Below, piece after piece: positions 25,874-33,934 of a stretch of 37,101 nt of DNA. The position numbers and the translations under genes are program-made. Position 1 is the stretch's first letter. Each line of letters begins with the position of its first letter. Under the pieces are notes generated by a model, which was given only the letters and a program-made list of their open reading frames with translations, had not been told where the DNA came from and searched no databases. The DNA comes from Oscillospiraceae bacterium (GTDB lineage Bacteria; Bacillota; Clostridia; Oscillospirales; Oscillospiraceae): positions 1-37,101 of the forward strand of contig WRJA01000017.1 in the NCBI GenBank assembly GCA_009782435.1, written 5' to 3'.

Positions 25874-26562
25874 TGTCTTCTCATAGTCAAAACTACCATA
25901 ACGAACATGATTTAATCTCCTTTTGTGATGGAAAAAAATTTAAGACTATTTTAGCAGATCCACCGTGGCAATTTCAGAATCGAACCGGAAAAATGGCGCC
26001 GGAGCATAAGCGGTTAAACAGATATCCTACAATGAAACTTAAAGATATTAAGGCAATACCTGTTAATGAAATTGCGGACAGCCCGTGCCACCTGTATCTT
26101 TGGGTTCCGAATGCTCTATTGCCTGAAGGTCTGGAAGTAATGAAAGCATGGGGATTTCGGTATAAGTCAAACATCGTTTGGGAGAAAGTCCGTAAAGACG
26201 GAGAGCCGGATGGCCGTGGCGTAGGTTTTTATTTTCGTAATGTTACAGAGCTTGTATTGTTTGGCATAAAGGGCGAGAATGCACGCACGCTCGCGCCGGC
26301 TCGCAGTCAAGTTAATTTAATCCGTACTCAAAAAAGAGAGCATTCCCGTAAGCCTGACGAAGTTTTTGACATCATTGAGCAATGCAGTGTAGGGCCGTTT
26401 TTAGAATTGTTTGCTCGCGGAACCCGCGAAAACTGGACTCTGTGGGGCAATGAAGCCAACGGGAACTACACTCCTGATTGGCCGACATATAAAAATGCAA
26501 GTAATTCAATTTGTCAAATGACTGTTTTAAACATACGAGCTATCCCGGAAATAACAAAATAA
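25873..26562 (+). CDS. MT-A70 family DNA N6-adenine methyltransferase
   Basis: A 229-residue methyltransferase. The catalytic motif IV DPPW is at residues 29-32 (ILADPPWQF), followed by HLYLWVPNALL and the C-terminal substrate/SAM segment GPFLELFARGTRENWTLWGNE typical of MT-A70 enzymes such as M.MunI. It would methylate adenine in the recognition site of the partner endonuclease. Start and endonuclease stop overlap by one base, so the pair was once co-translated. With the endonuclease broken it survives as an orphan methylase, which may still protect against incoming systems or affect gene expression. Its AT-rich codon use marks it as acquired. Confidence 0.92.
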   Translation: MSSHSQNYHNEHDLISFCDGKKFKTILADPPWQFQNRTGKMAPEHKRLNRYPTMKLKDIKAIPVNEIADSPCHLYLWVPNALLPEGLEVMKAWGFRYKSNIVWEKVRKDGEPDGRGVGFYFRNVTELVLFGIKGENARTLAPARSQVNLIRTQKREHSRKPDEVFDIIEQCSVGPFLELFARGTRENWTLWGNEANGNYTPDWPTYKNASNSICQMTVLNIRAIPEITK

Positions 26563-26809
26563 AGCTTAACGAATATTCTCTTGTGATTTTTGAGAGTACA
26601 CGCCCCTCATTTTGCCCTCCCTGTTCCTTCGGTTCAAAGAGAAATAAGTTAAAATTGCCCTATCTGTTTGCCTGCCACCGTATTAAAGCAAATGTGATAA
26701 CAGCAAAAGCAGCAGTTCCAAGCGGACCTGCTGCTCTGTTTTTCCGTTTACTCAGCATGAAAGTAGTTGCTGTATTTTCCCTTATCTCATCCCGCTTTTC
26801 ACGCGGACG
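26563..26809. other. Spacer between RM cassette and transhydroxylase genes
   Basis: The 247 bases contain no gene that can be supported. The only recognisable element is the hairpin at 26708-26735. No inverted terminal repeat or integrase remnant was seen that would mark the end of the restriction-modification insertion. Confidence 0.5.
26708..26745. terminator. Terminator between convergent RM and transhydroxylase units
   Basis: AGCAGCAGTTCC pairs with GGACCTGCTGCT (one mismatch) around a 4-base loop and is followed by CTGTTTTTCC on the plus strand. The minus strand continues with TTTTGC, so it may also end the transhydroxylase transcript. Confidence 0.7.
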
Positions 26810-27655
26810 TTATTTTTTTCGCAATATGACGGTCCCCAAATTCTTCGCGGGGCCGAGGCGGACTTCCGTTTGCGCCGGAACATAGCCCGTTGCTTCAACG
26901 CTCAATGTGAACACCGCTTCCGCGGGAAGGCGGTCGAAGCGAAAATCGCCCAAAGCGTCGGTAACTGTCTCGCGTTTTTTTCCTGTCTTTTTGCAGACGA
27001 GAGAAACGCCGACGCCGCAGGCCGGCTCTCCGGGTCTGTCCTCGAAGGCGATCTCACCCGCTATAAAAGGTTTGGGCAAAGCGTGATACCGCACTCTCGG
27101 ATCCGTGCCGAATTGCGGCTTATATGTCTCCAGCCGCTCGCCCAAGCGGGCGGCAAGCTTCGAAATCTCGCTGTTTTTATCGGACATGTCGCCGAAGACG
27201 AGCGCCCCTGTAGGGCAGCACTCGACACAGCGGGTGGTTTTCGCGCCTTCGCTTATCATGTGAGCGCACAAGGTGCATTTTTGAGGCAAGTTCAACGCTT
27301 CGTTCCAAAACACAACGCCGTAAGGGCAGTTTTTCACAATGCTTTTTGCTCCCTTTGCCTTTTCGGGGTCGATGATAACAATGCCGTCCGGCCGGGTATA
27401 TACCGCGCCCGCGGGCGCTCCCGAAGCGCACGCCGGATTTTTGCAATGCTGACACAGCAGAGGAATACACTCAAGCCTTACTTTGTCGCCCGTTCCGTAT
27501 TCAACTTCTCTGATATTTATCCACTGCTGCCCCTCAGAAGCCGGGGCGGCGCAGATTCCGCGGTCGTTGCCGACGTGCTCGTCCTTGCATGCAAGAAAGC
27601 AGGCGCAGCAGCCGGTGCATTTTTCAACGTCGCATATAAGACCGTATTCAGCCAT
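26810..27655 (-). CDS. Transhydroxylase-type small subunit: ferredoxin plus C-terminal beta domain
   Basis: From ATG at 27653-27655 the protein has 281 residues; the small subunit of pyrogallol-phloroglucinol transhydroxylase has about 275. The first 190 residues are a DmsB-like iron-sulphur protein: CTGCCACFLAC (13-23), CQHCKNPAC, a third group around NCPYGVVFW and CTLCAHMI, and CVECCPTGAL. The last 80 residues form a Cna-B/carboxypeptidase-regulatory-like beta domain (GVGVSLVCKKTGKKRETVTD, then DFRFDRLPAEAVFTLSVEATGY). This extra beta domain is a known peculiarity of the transhydroxylase small subunit and absent from ordinary ferredoxin subunits. It follows the large subunit by 23 bases. 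One member of the cluster-3 cysteine set appears replaced (PACASGAPAGAV has no third Cys). Confidence 0.88.
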   Translation of the reverse strand: MAEYGLICDVEKCTGCCACFLACKDEHVGNDRGICAAPASEGQQWINIREVEYGTGDKVRLECIPLLCQHCKNPACASGAPAGAVYTRPDGIVIIDPEKAKGAKSIVKNCPYGVVFWNEALNLPQKCTLCAHMISEGAKTTRCVECCPTGALVFGDMSDKNSEISKLAARLGERLETYKPQFGTDPRVRYHALPKPFIAGEIAFEDRPGEPACGVGVSLVCKKTGKKRETVTDALGDFRFDRLPAEAVFTLSVEATGYVPAQTEVRLGPAKNLGTVILRKK

Positions 27656-27678
27656 ATCCGAAGATTCCTCTCTTTCCG

Positions 27679-30198
27679 TTAAGCGTCCCAAAGGCGCACT
27701 TCACACAAACATGTGTTCGGCGTCATGCCCGGGCAATATTTTGAAAGCATTCGGGACGATGTGAGCAGATTGACGCATCCGGCCCGGTCCGTCGCGCCGG
27801 GGACCGGCATGACGGGATCGTATTTGGCCGAACAGCCGTAACTGTGAACAACGCCTCGCGGAACGCGATGAGTCACAACGGCTATGCCCAAGACCGAACC
27901 CCTGTCGTTATACAGCTCCACCACCGCGCCTCCGTTAATGCTTCGTTCGGCGGCGTCTTCGGGGTTCAAGCGGACAGGCCAGTACGCGTATCCGTCTTTT
28001 ATTACGCGGTGGCCGGGTATCTCGTCAAGCCAAGCGGTATGGTTGTCGTAGTGAGTATGGAATGAGAAGCGCGGGTGCGGAGAGATGAGCTGAAGCGGAT
28101 ATTTTTCAAACAATTCCCCGCTCTCCGCTCCCTCCCACGAGGGTATGTATTCCGGCGAGAGCGGTCTCTCGTCATCTTTCGGCGCGAGGCGCTTTAAGCT
28201 CTCACTGACAAATTCTATTTTTCCGGAGTCAGTCCCCAGCCCGGCCGAACGCTCTGTCCCGAGATCGGGGTTGCTCGCGTCCGGCGTGTCGCACATGCGG
28301 CCCTCGGCATACCAGCGCATACCCGGACGGGCTTTGTAGTCTTCCGGCACGGGAATGATGAGGTAGCCTTTCCTGTTGAATTCCTCCCAGGTTATCATTC
28401 CTTTTTTCGCGACTTCCGAGGATTCAAAATACAAGCGGCACCAGTCGAGTTCGGTGTTGCCCTCGGTATAGGTCTCTTTCATGCCCAAACGGTCGGCTAA
28501 CGCGGAGAGTATCTCATAGTCGGATCTCGACTCTCCGAGCGGTTCCGCGCACTTTTGCTCCCTTATTATCGTGCGCCAATTACAGCCGCATTGGGAATTG
28601 GTGGTATAACCGCCGCAGGCGGCCCACTCGCCGATGTCTTCGCGTTCCAGATTGGTGCAGGCCGGCAGTATCACATCGGCGAAACGGGCTTCGCCGCCGT
28701 ACCAGCAATCCTGATTGACAACGCATTCGAGTTTGTCGCTTTGGTACATCTGTACCCACTTGTTCGTATCCGACATCGTGCCTATAAACGAACCGCCGTA
28801 GCGATAGAACATCTTGACCTCGCCCTCGGTCGGATAGTGCTGCGGGATGAACTGCTGCTCCAAACTCTGCCCGCAGAACCCGACGCCGTTGAAGTCGCCC
28901 TCGCCCGCCATTACGGCGTCAGGCAAGGTCAGGCGGTAAAGTCTTTGTTTTGTGGGATTCATAAGCGACAGTTTTTGCTTGGCCACGTCGGCTTTTCCCA
29001 TTTGCCCGCGCGGTTCGGCATAAGCCGGAAACCATGTGTATTCCGAGGGGCAGCCCATGGTCATGCCCCAGATCGAAACGCCGGGTTTCCCGAGGCCCTG
29101 CATGGCCTGTAAAAGCACCATCATTCTGGCCCATTCGGTACCGTAGGCGGTGCGGCACGCGCCGCCCTCTCCTCCGCGGCTGCCGCAATTCAGGCTTGTT
29201 TTGTGTTTTGCCCAGTCCCGCGCGAGACCGCGTATCCTGCGCGCCGGAATCCCGCATTTTTCCTCTGCCCACTCCGGCGTTTTCGCGACGCCGTCCTTTT
29301 TGCCGCGCACATAAGAGGAAAACTCATCGAATCCGACAGTTTTTTCCGCCAAATACTCTTTGTCATATGTCCCCTCGTCGATCCACACAAACGCTATCGC
29401 CATTGCAAGCGCCGTATCCCCGCCGGGTTTTACGGGCAGCCATATGCCGTCCATGGCGGCGGCGGTATAGTTATAATAAGGATCGATGACGTAAACTTTT
29501 TTACCCTGTTCCTTGAGCCATGTGCGCCATATCGCCGATTCCTGACCGGAATAGGTGCCGCGGGTCGAATCGGGGTCGGCGGACCAGCAGACGAACATTT
29601 CCGAGTTTTGCAGCGCGTCGCTGAGCAGATCGAAGGGCTCCGGCATGCCCAGCCGCCAATAAAAACCGTATGTGTGCGTCGCTCCCCAGTGCCATCCCTC
29701 CCAAGAATCCGGATTATCAAGGATCGGAGTAAAGTGCAGCATGTTCATAAATCTTGCGAACGGCCCCATCTTATATCCCACGACGCCCCAGTTGTGGTGG
29801 GACGAAGTGATGCCGGTAACGGCATGTCCGCCGTGTGTGTCGATGAGGCGCTTCATTTCTCCGGAAACCAGATCCAAGGCTTCGTCCCATGATATCCGCA
29901 CATAATCCGATTTTCCGCGGTTTTGGGGATTTCTCTCACCTTTCGGGTCCCAGTCCACCCGTTTCATTGGGTAAAGAATCCGGTTTTTTGAATAAAACCG
30001 GTCGCGTTCGGCATGGGTGGCGGGCGAACAGCGCAGCGCTTTGGGCGGCGAATAGCTCTTGCCTCCGGCTTCAATACTCCAAGCTTTCGGATAGTCTTCT
30101 TCCGGTATCTGCAACGGCCTTATACTTGTTATGACGCCGTCCTTCACATACACGGAAACGGGTCCTCCGTTTGTCAGATTTGTAAACACTTGCTCCAT
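27679..30198 (-). CDS. Pyrogallol-phloroglucinol transhydroxylase-type molybdopterin large subunit
   Basis: An 839-residue bis-MGD enzyme of the DMSO reductase superfamily. It lacks the N-terminal [4Fe-4S] motif of most relatives, as the Pelobacter acidigallici transhydroxylase does. The opening GGPVSVYVKDG, the SSHHNWG segment with His134, and NPDSWEGWHWG with Asp164-Ser165-Trp166 line up with His144, Asp174, the Mo ligand Ser175 and Trp176 of that enzyme, with a constant offset of ten. GKPGVSIWGMTMGCPSEY and the C-terminal SPHPRFSFHTHYDNH are also of this type. The known reaction moves a hydroxyl between trihydroxybenzenes without net redox. Whether this protein acts on pyrogallol or another phenol is not decidable here. 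No Tat signal; cytoplasmic. AAGGAG sits 8 bases before the start. Confidence 0.85.
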   Translation of the reverse strand: MEQVFTNLTNGGPVSVYVKDGVITSIRPLQIPEEDYPKAWSIEAGGKSYSPPKALRCSPATHAERDRFYSKNRILYPMKRVDWDPKGERNPQNRGKSDYVRISWDEALDLVSGEMKRLIDTHGGHAVTGITSSHHNWGVVGYKMGPFARFMNMLHFTPILDNPDSWEGWHWGATHTYGFYWRLGMPEPFDLLSDALQNSEMFVCWSADPDSTRGTYSGQESAIWRTWLKEQGKKVYVIDPYYNYTAAAMDGIWLPVKPGGDTALAMAIAFVWIDEGTYDKEYLAEKTVGFDEFSSYVRGKKDGVAKTPEWAEEKCGIPARRIRGLARDWAKHKTSLNCGSRGGEGGACRTAYGTEWARMMVLLQAMQGLGKPGVSIWGMTMGCPSEYTWFPAYAEPRGQMGKADVAKQKLSLMNPTKQRLYRLTLPDAVMAGEGDFNGVGFCGQSLEQQFIPQHYPTEGEVKMFYRYGGSFIGTMSDTNKWVQMYQSDKLECVVNQDCWYGGEARFADVILPACTNLEREDIGEWAACGGYTTNSQCGCNWRTIIREQKCAEPLGESRSDYEILSALADRLGMKETYTEGNTELDWCRLYFESSEVAKKGMITWEEFNRKGYLIIPVPEDYKARPGMRWYAEGRMCDTPDASNPDLGTERSAGLGTDSGKIEFVSESLKRLAPKDDERPLSPEYIPSWEGAESGELFEKYPLQLISPHPRFSFHTHYDNHTAWLDEIPGHRVIKDGYAYWPVRLNPEDAAERSINGGAVVELYNDRGSVLGIAVVTHRVPRGVVHSYGCSAKYDPVMPVPGATDRAGCVNLLTSSRMLSKYCPGMTPNTCLCEVRLWDA

Positions 30199-30230
30199 AT
30201 CATATGCTCCTTATTTCGCAAAGTTTAAAA

Positions 30231-30272
30231 CAAGCTTCCGGCCGGCCGTTTTTCGGCTTGCACGAAAGCTTG
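30231..30272 (-). terminator. Terminator after the PilZ gene
   Basis: On the minus strand CAAGCTTTC pairs with GGAAGCTTG (one G-U pair) enclosing a smaller GCCG/CGGC hairpin, followed by TTTTAAAC. It starts directly at the PilZ stop codon and separates it from the transhydroxylase genes downstream. Confidence 0.65.
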
Positions 30273-30926
30273 CTATCTAACGTAATTGCCCAAAAATGAA
30301 AATCCCAGTCTGGTCTTTTCTTCGGGGTGGCCGGTGAAATCAAATTCCATTACATAAGCATATCTGAACCCGGCGCCGCGCGGAGCGGGTTTTTTGCTCA
30401 ATATTTTTACCGGCAGCACAAAAGTTTTATTGCCGAACAAGGTAAAATCCGCCGTCAATTCCGAGTTGTCTGTCGCAGAGAGGTCGGCGTCGGTCAAAAG
30501 GCACATGGCGTCGACGCAAATATCCTCAGTTTTCCCCGAAGCCGACGGTTTATCGTCGGTTCCGGTCCTTTTATGATACAGATCGACATCCGCGTATATG
30601 CTGAAACGCTGAGCCGAGCGGCGGTTGGTTTCCTCCATCTGAGACATCGCCGCTATCACTGTCAGTTTTTTGCCGTTTATTATGAGAGTTTCGGAAAACG
30701 CGCCGTCAAACAGGTATTTCTTCGGTCCGCGGACAAACTCGGCTCGCAGCTTCCTGTTTGCGGGCAAGTCGGCGCACCTGTTGTACAGCGCATCGCCTTC
30801 CAAAATCAAATGTATATGATCTTTTATCTCATACAGTTTGGCGCTTATTGCATCCCGCGAGTCTTCGTTCTCGGAAATGATCTCAATATCAAACGAAGTG
30901 CCCGGCTCAATAAAATGGATTTGAAT
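30273..30926 (-). CDS. PilZ-domain protein, probable ATT start
   Basis: The homologous part of the frame extends upstream of the first TTG (30809) to an ATT at 30924-30926, preceded by AAGGAG with a 7-base spacer. No ATG, GTG or TTG lies in frame between the upstream stop at 30990-30992 and TTG 30809. From ATT the protein has 217 residues, starting (M)QIHFIEPGTSFDIEIIS, and looks like a YcgR-type N-terminal domain followed by PilZ. The c-di-GMP motif R-x3-R is present (R103, R107 in RRSAQRFS). The second motif, normally [D/N]xSxxG, reads DICVDA, so binding may be weakened. It lies between two molybdoenzyme units. A sequencing difference at the start codon is the alternative. Confidence 0.75.
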   Translation of the reverse strand: MQIHFIEPGTSFDIEIISENEDSRDAISAKLYEIKDHIHLILEGDALYNRCADLPANRKLRAEFVRGPKKYLFDGAFSETLIINGKKLTVIAAMSQMEETNRRSAQRFSIYADVDLYHKRTGTDDKPSASGKTEDICVDAMCLLTDADLSATDNSELTADFTLFGNKTFVLPVKILSKKPAPRGAGFRYAYVMEFDFTGHPEEKTRLGFSFLGNYVR

Positions 30927-30991
30927 GGCGAATCTCCTTCTTTCTCTTTTTGAATCCGATCCGCGCGGCGCATAAAAAATACTTGCTTCTT

Positions 30992-30997
30992 ATTATA
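30992..30997 (-). promoter_or_regulatory. Extended -10 promoter for the PilZ gene
   Basis: Minus-strand TGTTATAAT is a perfect -10 hexamer with the TGn extension. No good -35 box is seen at the right distance. It lies 65 bases upstream of the proposed ATT start and faces away from the molybdoenzyme promoter. Confidence 0.45.
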
Positions 30998-31054
30998 ACA
31001 AAGTATCCGGTAAAATACCACAACGATTTTTGCTCCGGATAACCGTGATTTCGG

Positions 31055-31082
31055 TTGATTTTCCCCGGAAATCGTATATAAT
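31055..31082 (+). promoter_or_regulatory. Promoter of the molybdopterin oxidoreductase-ferredoxin unit
   Basis: TTGATT at 31055-31060, 16 bases, TATAAT at 31077-31082, followed by a 50-60-base leader and AAAGGAGGG before the TTG start codon at 31144. Confidence 0.65.
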
Positions 31083-31143
31083 CGATCTGTACGGGACCAA
31101 AAGGCGAATTACGGTCCGCATCATTCATAAAGGAGGGAATAAG

Positions 31144-33450
31144 TTGAGTAATAAATATGATCGCGTGGTGACCACCACGGTTTGGTCTCCGGGGCCGGGC
31201 TGTCACGGCGGCTGCGGCGCCAAGCTGTACATAAAAGACGATAAAGTCGTTAAAGTCGAAGGTGACGAGTCTCATCCGTGGAGCTGCGGGCGCGCGTGTT
31301 CGAGACTTCTGGCCATGACGCAGTATATGTATCACAAAGACCGCATCCTCTATCCGATGAAACGCGTCGGAGCCCGCGGCGAGGGAAAATTCGAGCGTAT
31401 CTCCTGGGACGAGGCCTACGGCACGGTCGAGCAAAAATTTAATGATATCAAAGAGCGTTTCGGCCCCGAAGCCGTTATCTTCTGTCAGGGTACCGGCCGC
31501 GATATCGGAGGATCGATATCCTTTCTTTGTTATGCTTTCGGCAGTCCCAACTGGTGCCAGCTCGGACTTGCCGGTCAGTCCTGCTATACGCCGCGCTTGG
31601 GCGCAATGAGCATGGTGCAGGGAGACCCCTGCGTCGCGGACTGCTCGCAGTTCTTTGAAAAACGCTTTGACGACAAGCGTTTTGAGCTTCCGAAGTACAT
31701 TGTCGTATGGGGTCAAAATCCCGGAGTCGGCTGCCCGGACGCCTTTATGGGTACTTGGGTGGTGGACTGTATGAAGCGCGGGACAAAAATCATCTGCATC
31801 GATCCGCGATGGACCTACTTCGCCTCACGCGCGGAGCATTTTCTCCAAATCCGCCCCGGAACGGACGGCGCTCTCGCACTCGGAATGCTGAATGTTATAA
31901 TTGAAAACGGATGGCACGACAAGGAATTTGTCGATAAATGGTGCCACGGCTTTGACAAACTCTCCGAAAGGGTAAAAGAATATCCCCTATCAAAAGTTTC
32001 CGCCATAACAGGCATTCCGGAAAATGTGATCTTCGAAGCCACCAAAGCCTACGCCCTGAACCGCCCCTCTTCCATACATTGGGGGCTGCCCATAGATATG
32101 TGCCCGGAAGGAACGACCGCGGCCCAAGCTATAGCGGACCTGTGGTGCATTACGGGCAACTTGGACGTGCCGGGCGGCAACGTCATCGCCCGCCCCGCTT
32201 TCGGCTTGACGCAATACCCTTACGATACCCACCAGATGAAGGCCATGTACGGCGACGACATCATGGATAAGATCAACAGCAAACGCTGCGGAGCCGGAGA
32301 GTATAAATATCTCGCCAATTTCCGCGGCTGGGCGCAGCCGGACGTAGCGGTGCAGCAGATGATCGACGGAAAACCCTATCCCATCAAAGCCGCCTGGATA
32401 CAAACTACCAACATGCTGGGCGGACAGGCCGCCGATCTCAACAAGCACTACCGCGCTCTTATGAATATGGATTTCAATGTGGTCGTGGATTCGTTCCACA
32501 ACCCCACAACCATGGCGATCGCCGATCTTATCCTGCCTGTCGCCACCTTTGCCGAGAAGGAAAGCTGGCGCGCCTGGTATGTGCCTTTGCAGCTGATACG
32601 GCCTGCGGTTTCGGTCGGCGAATGTAAGTCCGACTGGGAAATAAACCTTGAATTGGCCCGGCGATTCAACCCGAAATTCAAAGAAAAATACCCGTCCTTC
32701 CAATCCTATGTCGACGAGCGCATGAAATCCTCCGGTCACACATACAAAGAGCTGTCCGAAAAGCATGACGGTTGGATATTCCCCGACCCCGAGGATATGA
32801 AAGACTGCTCCGTCCCCTACAAACGCTACGAAAGGGGCGCTCTGCGCCCGGACGGCAAGCCCGGGTTCCGCACGCCGACCGGCAAAGTGGAGCTGTACAC
32901 CACTATGCACGAGCAGTTCGGAATCGACCCTCTGCCTTTTTATGTCGAGCCGCCGGAGAGCGAACTTGCAACGCCGGAGCTTTTTAAAAAATATCCTCTC
33001 GTCATGGTCACGGGCCGAAGAAGCCCTATGTTCTTCCACTCGGAACACCGCATGATACCGTGGCTGCGCGTCTGCGACCCGGACCCCATAGTTGAGGTCA
33101 ACCCCGATCTGCTGAAAGAAAAGGGAATCTGCGACGGGGATTGGGTGTGGGTGGAAAACGACCGCGGGCGCATACGCCGCAAGGTCAAGGCCAATTACTG
33201 CATGGACAAAAAATGCGTCAGCGTGCCGCACGGCTGGTGGCTGCCGGAAACGGACGGCCCGGCTCCCGATTTCTATAAATCTTGGGAGATAAACTGCAAT
33301 CTTCTTACCCCGGTCGACACTCAGTCCTCTTCAGGCTACGGCGGGGGAGCTTATAAGACAACGCTGTGCCGCATACGAAAGATCGAGGCCGGCGAGGCTT
33401 GCGTAACGCCTCCCGATTACCCCGATGCAGCCGGAAAGGACGGAATATGA
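31144..33450 (+). CDS. Molybdopterin oxidoreductase catalytic subunit with N-terminal [4Fe-4S]
   Basis: The best start is TTG 31144, with AAAGGAGGG ideally spaced; the frame opens earlier (31030) but lacks a site there. The protein has 768 residues. The N-terminal cluster motif is C20-x3-C24-x23-C48-x3-C52. A DMSO-reductase-superfamily core follows: ILYPMKRVGARGEGKFERISWDEA (split: ILYPMKRVG and FERISWDEA), VVWGQNPGVGCPD, ICIDPRWTYFA and the C-terminal VPHGWWLPE. Cys147 in GLAGQSCYTPR is the likely molybdenum or tungsten ligand. No Tat signal, so cytoplasmic. Sequence style recalls the anaerobic molybdoenzymes of gut anaerobes that include catechol dehydroxylases and acetylene hydratase-like proteins. 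The substrate is unknown. It overlaps the ferredoxin gene by 4 bases. Confidence 0.88.
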   Translation: MSNKYDRVVTTTVWSPGPGCHGGCGAKLYIKDDKVVKVEGDESHPWSCGRACSRLLAMTQYMYHKDRILYPMKRVGARGEGKFERISWDEAYGTVEQKFNDIKERFGPEAVIFCQGTGRDIGGSISFLCYAFGSPNWCQLGLAGQSCYTPRLGAMSMVQGDPCVADCSQFFEKRFDDKRFELPKYIVVWGQNPGVGCPDAFMGTWVVDCMKRGTKIICIDPRWTYFASRAEHFLQIRPGTDGALALGMLNVIIENGWHDKEFVDKWCHGFDKLSERVKEYPLSKVSAITGIPENVIFEATKAYALNRPSSIHWGLPIDMCPEGTTAAQAIADLWCITGNLDVPGGNVIARPAFGLTQYPYDTHQMKAMYGDDIMDKINSKRCGAGEYKYLANFRGWAQPDVAVQQMIDGKPYPIKAAWIQTTNMLGGQAADLNKHYRALMNMDFNVVVDSFHNPTTMAIADLILPVATFAEKESWRAWYVPLQLIRPAVSVGECKSDWEINLELARRFNPKFKEKYPSFQSYVDERMKSSGHTYKELSEKHDGWIFPDPEDMKDCSVPYKRYERGALRPDGKPGFRTPTGKVELYTTMHEQFGIDPLPFYVEPPESELATPELFKKYPLVMVTGRRSPMFFHSEHRMIPWLRVCDPDPIVEVNPDLLKEKGICDGDWVWVENDRGRIRRKVKANYCMDKKCVSVPHGWWLPETDGPAPDFYKSWEINCNLLTPVDTQSSSGYGGGAYKTTLCRIRKIEAGEACVTPPDYPDAAGKDGI

Positions 33451-33788
33451 TGGAACGTTACGGTTTGTTGTTTGACATTGACTATTGCGTCGGATGCAAC
33501 GCCTGCACCGTCGCCTGCAAACAGGAGCACGGCTATGACGAGGATACGTGGGGAATTAAAGTCACGGAACATGTTTTAAAAAATCCCGGCGGCAAAGTAC
33601 AGGTCGACTATCTCCCCTATCCGACAACGCTTTGCGACCTTTGCGCGGGGCGCATCGAGAGCGGTTTTGACGACAAGCCCTCCTGCGTCAAGCACTGCAT
33701 GACTCAATGCATCGAATACGGCCCGGTGTCAAAACTCTCCCGGAAAACGGAAGAAAAGCCGCGCCTTGTACTCTACTCGGTCAAATAG
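33447..33788 (+). CDS. Short two-cluster ferredoxin subunit
   Basis: From ATG 33447, overlapping the molybdoenzyme stop (ATGA), the protein has 113 residues. It has CVGCNACTVAC at residues 14-24 and, in the second half, CDLC with CVKHCMTQC, enough for two [4Fe-4S] clusters. Usual partners of this enzyme class (DmsB, NrfC) have about 180-200 residues and four clusters, so this one lacks the middle pair. The loss looks natural: both ends read as family ends and there is no frameshift. It probably feeds electrons from a soluble donor to the molybdoenzyme. Confidence 0.88.
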   Translation: MMERYGLLFDIDYCVGCNACTVACKQEHGYDEDTWGIKVTEHVLKNPGGKVQVDYLPYPTTLCDLCAGRIESGFDDKPSCVKHCMTQCIEYGPVSKLSRKTEEKPRLVLYSVK

Positions 33789-33808
33789 GAGACCGTCTCA
33801 GAATAATT

Positions 33809-33922
33809 CTGCGTTACCGAAATAAGGTTCTCGCGTACGATTAATCAAATCATACGCGAGAACCTTATTTCTGCAGCTATACTGTTGTATCCGATACGCA
33901 TGAACCGCGTTAAGTAACGCAG
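33809..33922. repeat. Nested inverted-repeat element
   Basis: Outer arms CTGCGTTAC (33809-33817) and GTAACGCAG (33914-33922) bracket a perfect 19-base inverted repeat, 33819-33837 with 33853-33871, whose loop extends the stem by four more pairs after one mismatch (GATT/AATC). Just left lie the small palindromes CAGAAT-A-ATTCTG (33799-33811) and GAGAC-C-GTCTC. No U-run follows on either strand. It sits between convergent genes and could end both transcripts, or be a miniature mobile or repetitive element. Confidence 0.7.
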
Positions 33923-33934
33923 ATACCGCTTCGG

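Noticed and set aside
26511-26885. Small plus-strand open frame of 124 codons after the methyltransferase
   Set aside because: It overlaps the methyltransferase end and the opposite transhydroxylase gene and spans a terminator hairpin, with no ribosome binding site.
31570-31610. Selenocysteine at the metal-ligand position of the molybdoenzyme
   Set aside because: The codon is TGC (Cys147), and no in-frame TGA occurs in the gene.
31990-33231. A 413-codon open frame antisense to the molybdoenzyme gene
   Set aside because: It mirrors the GC-rich third-position pattern of the real gene, has no ribosome binding site and no recognisable domain.
33809-33922. CRISPR repeat or rho-independent terminator
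   Set aside because: There is a single unit, not an array of direct repeats, and no U-run follows the hairpin on either strand.
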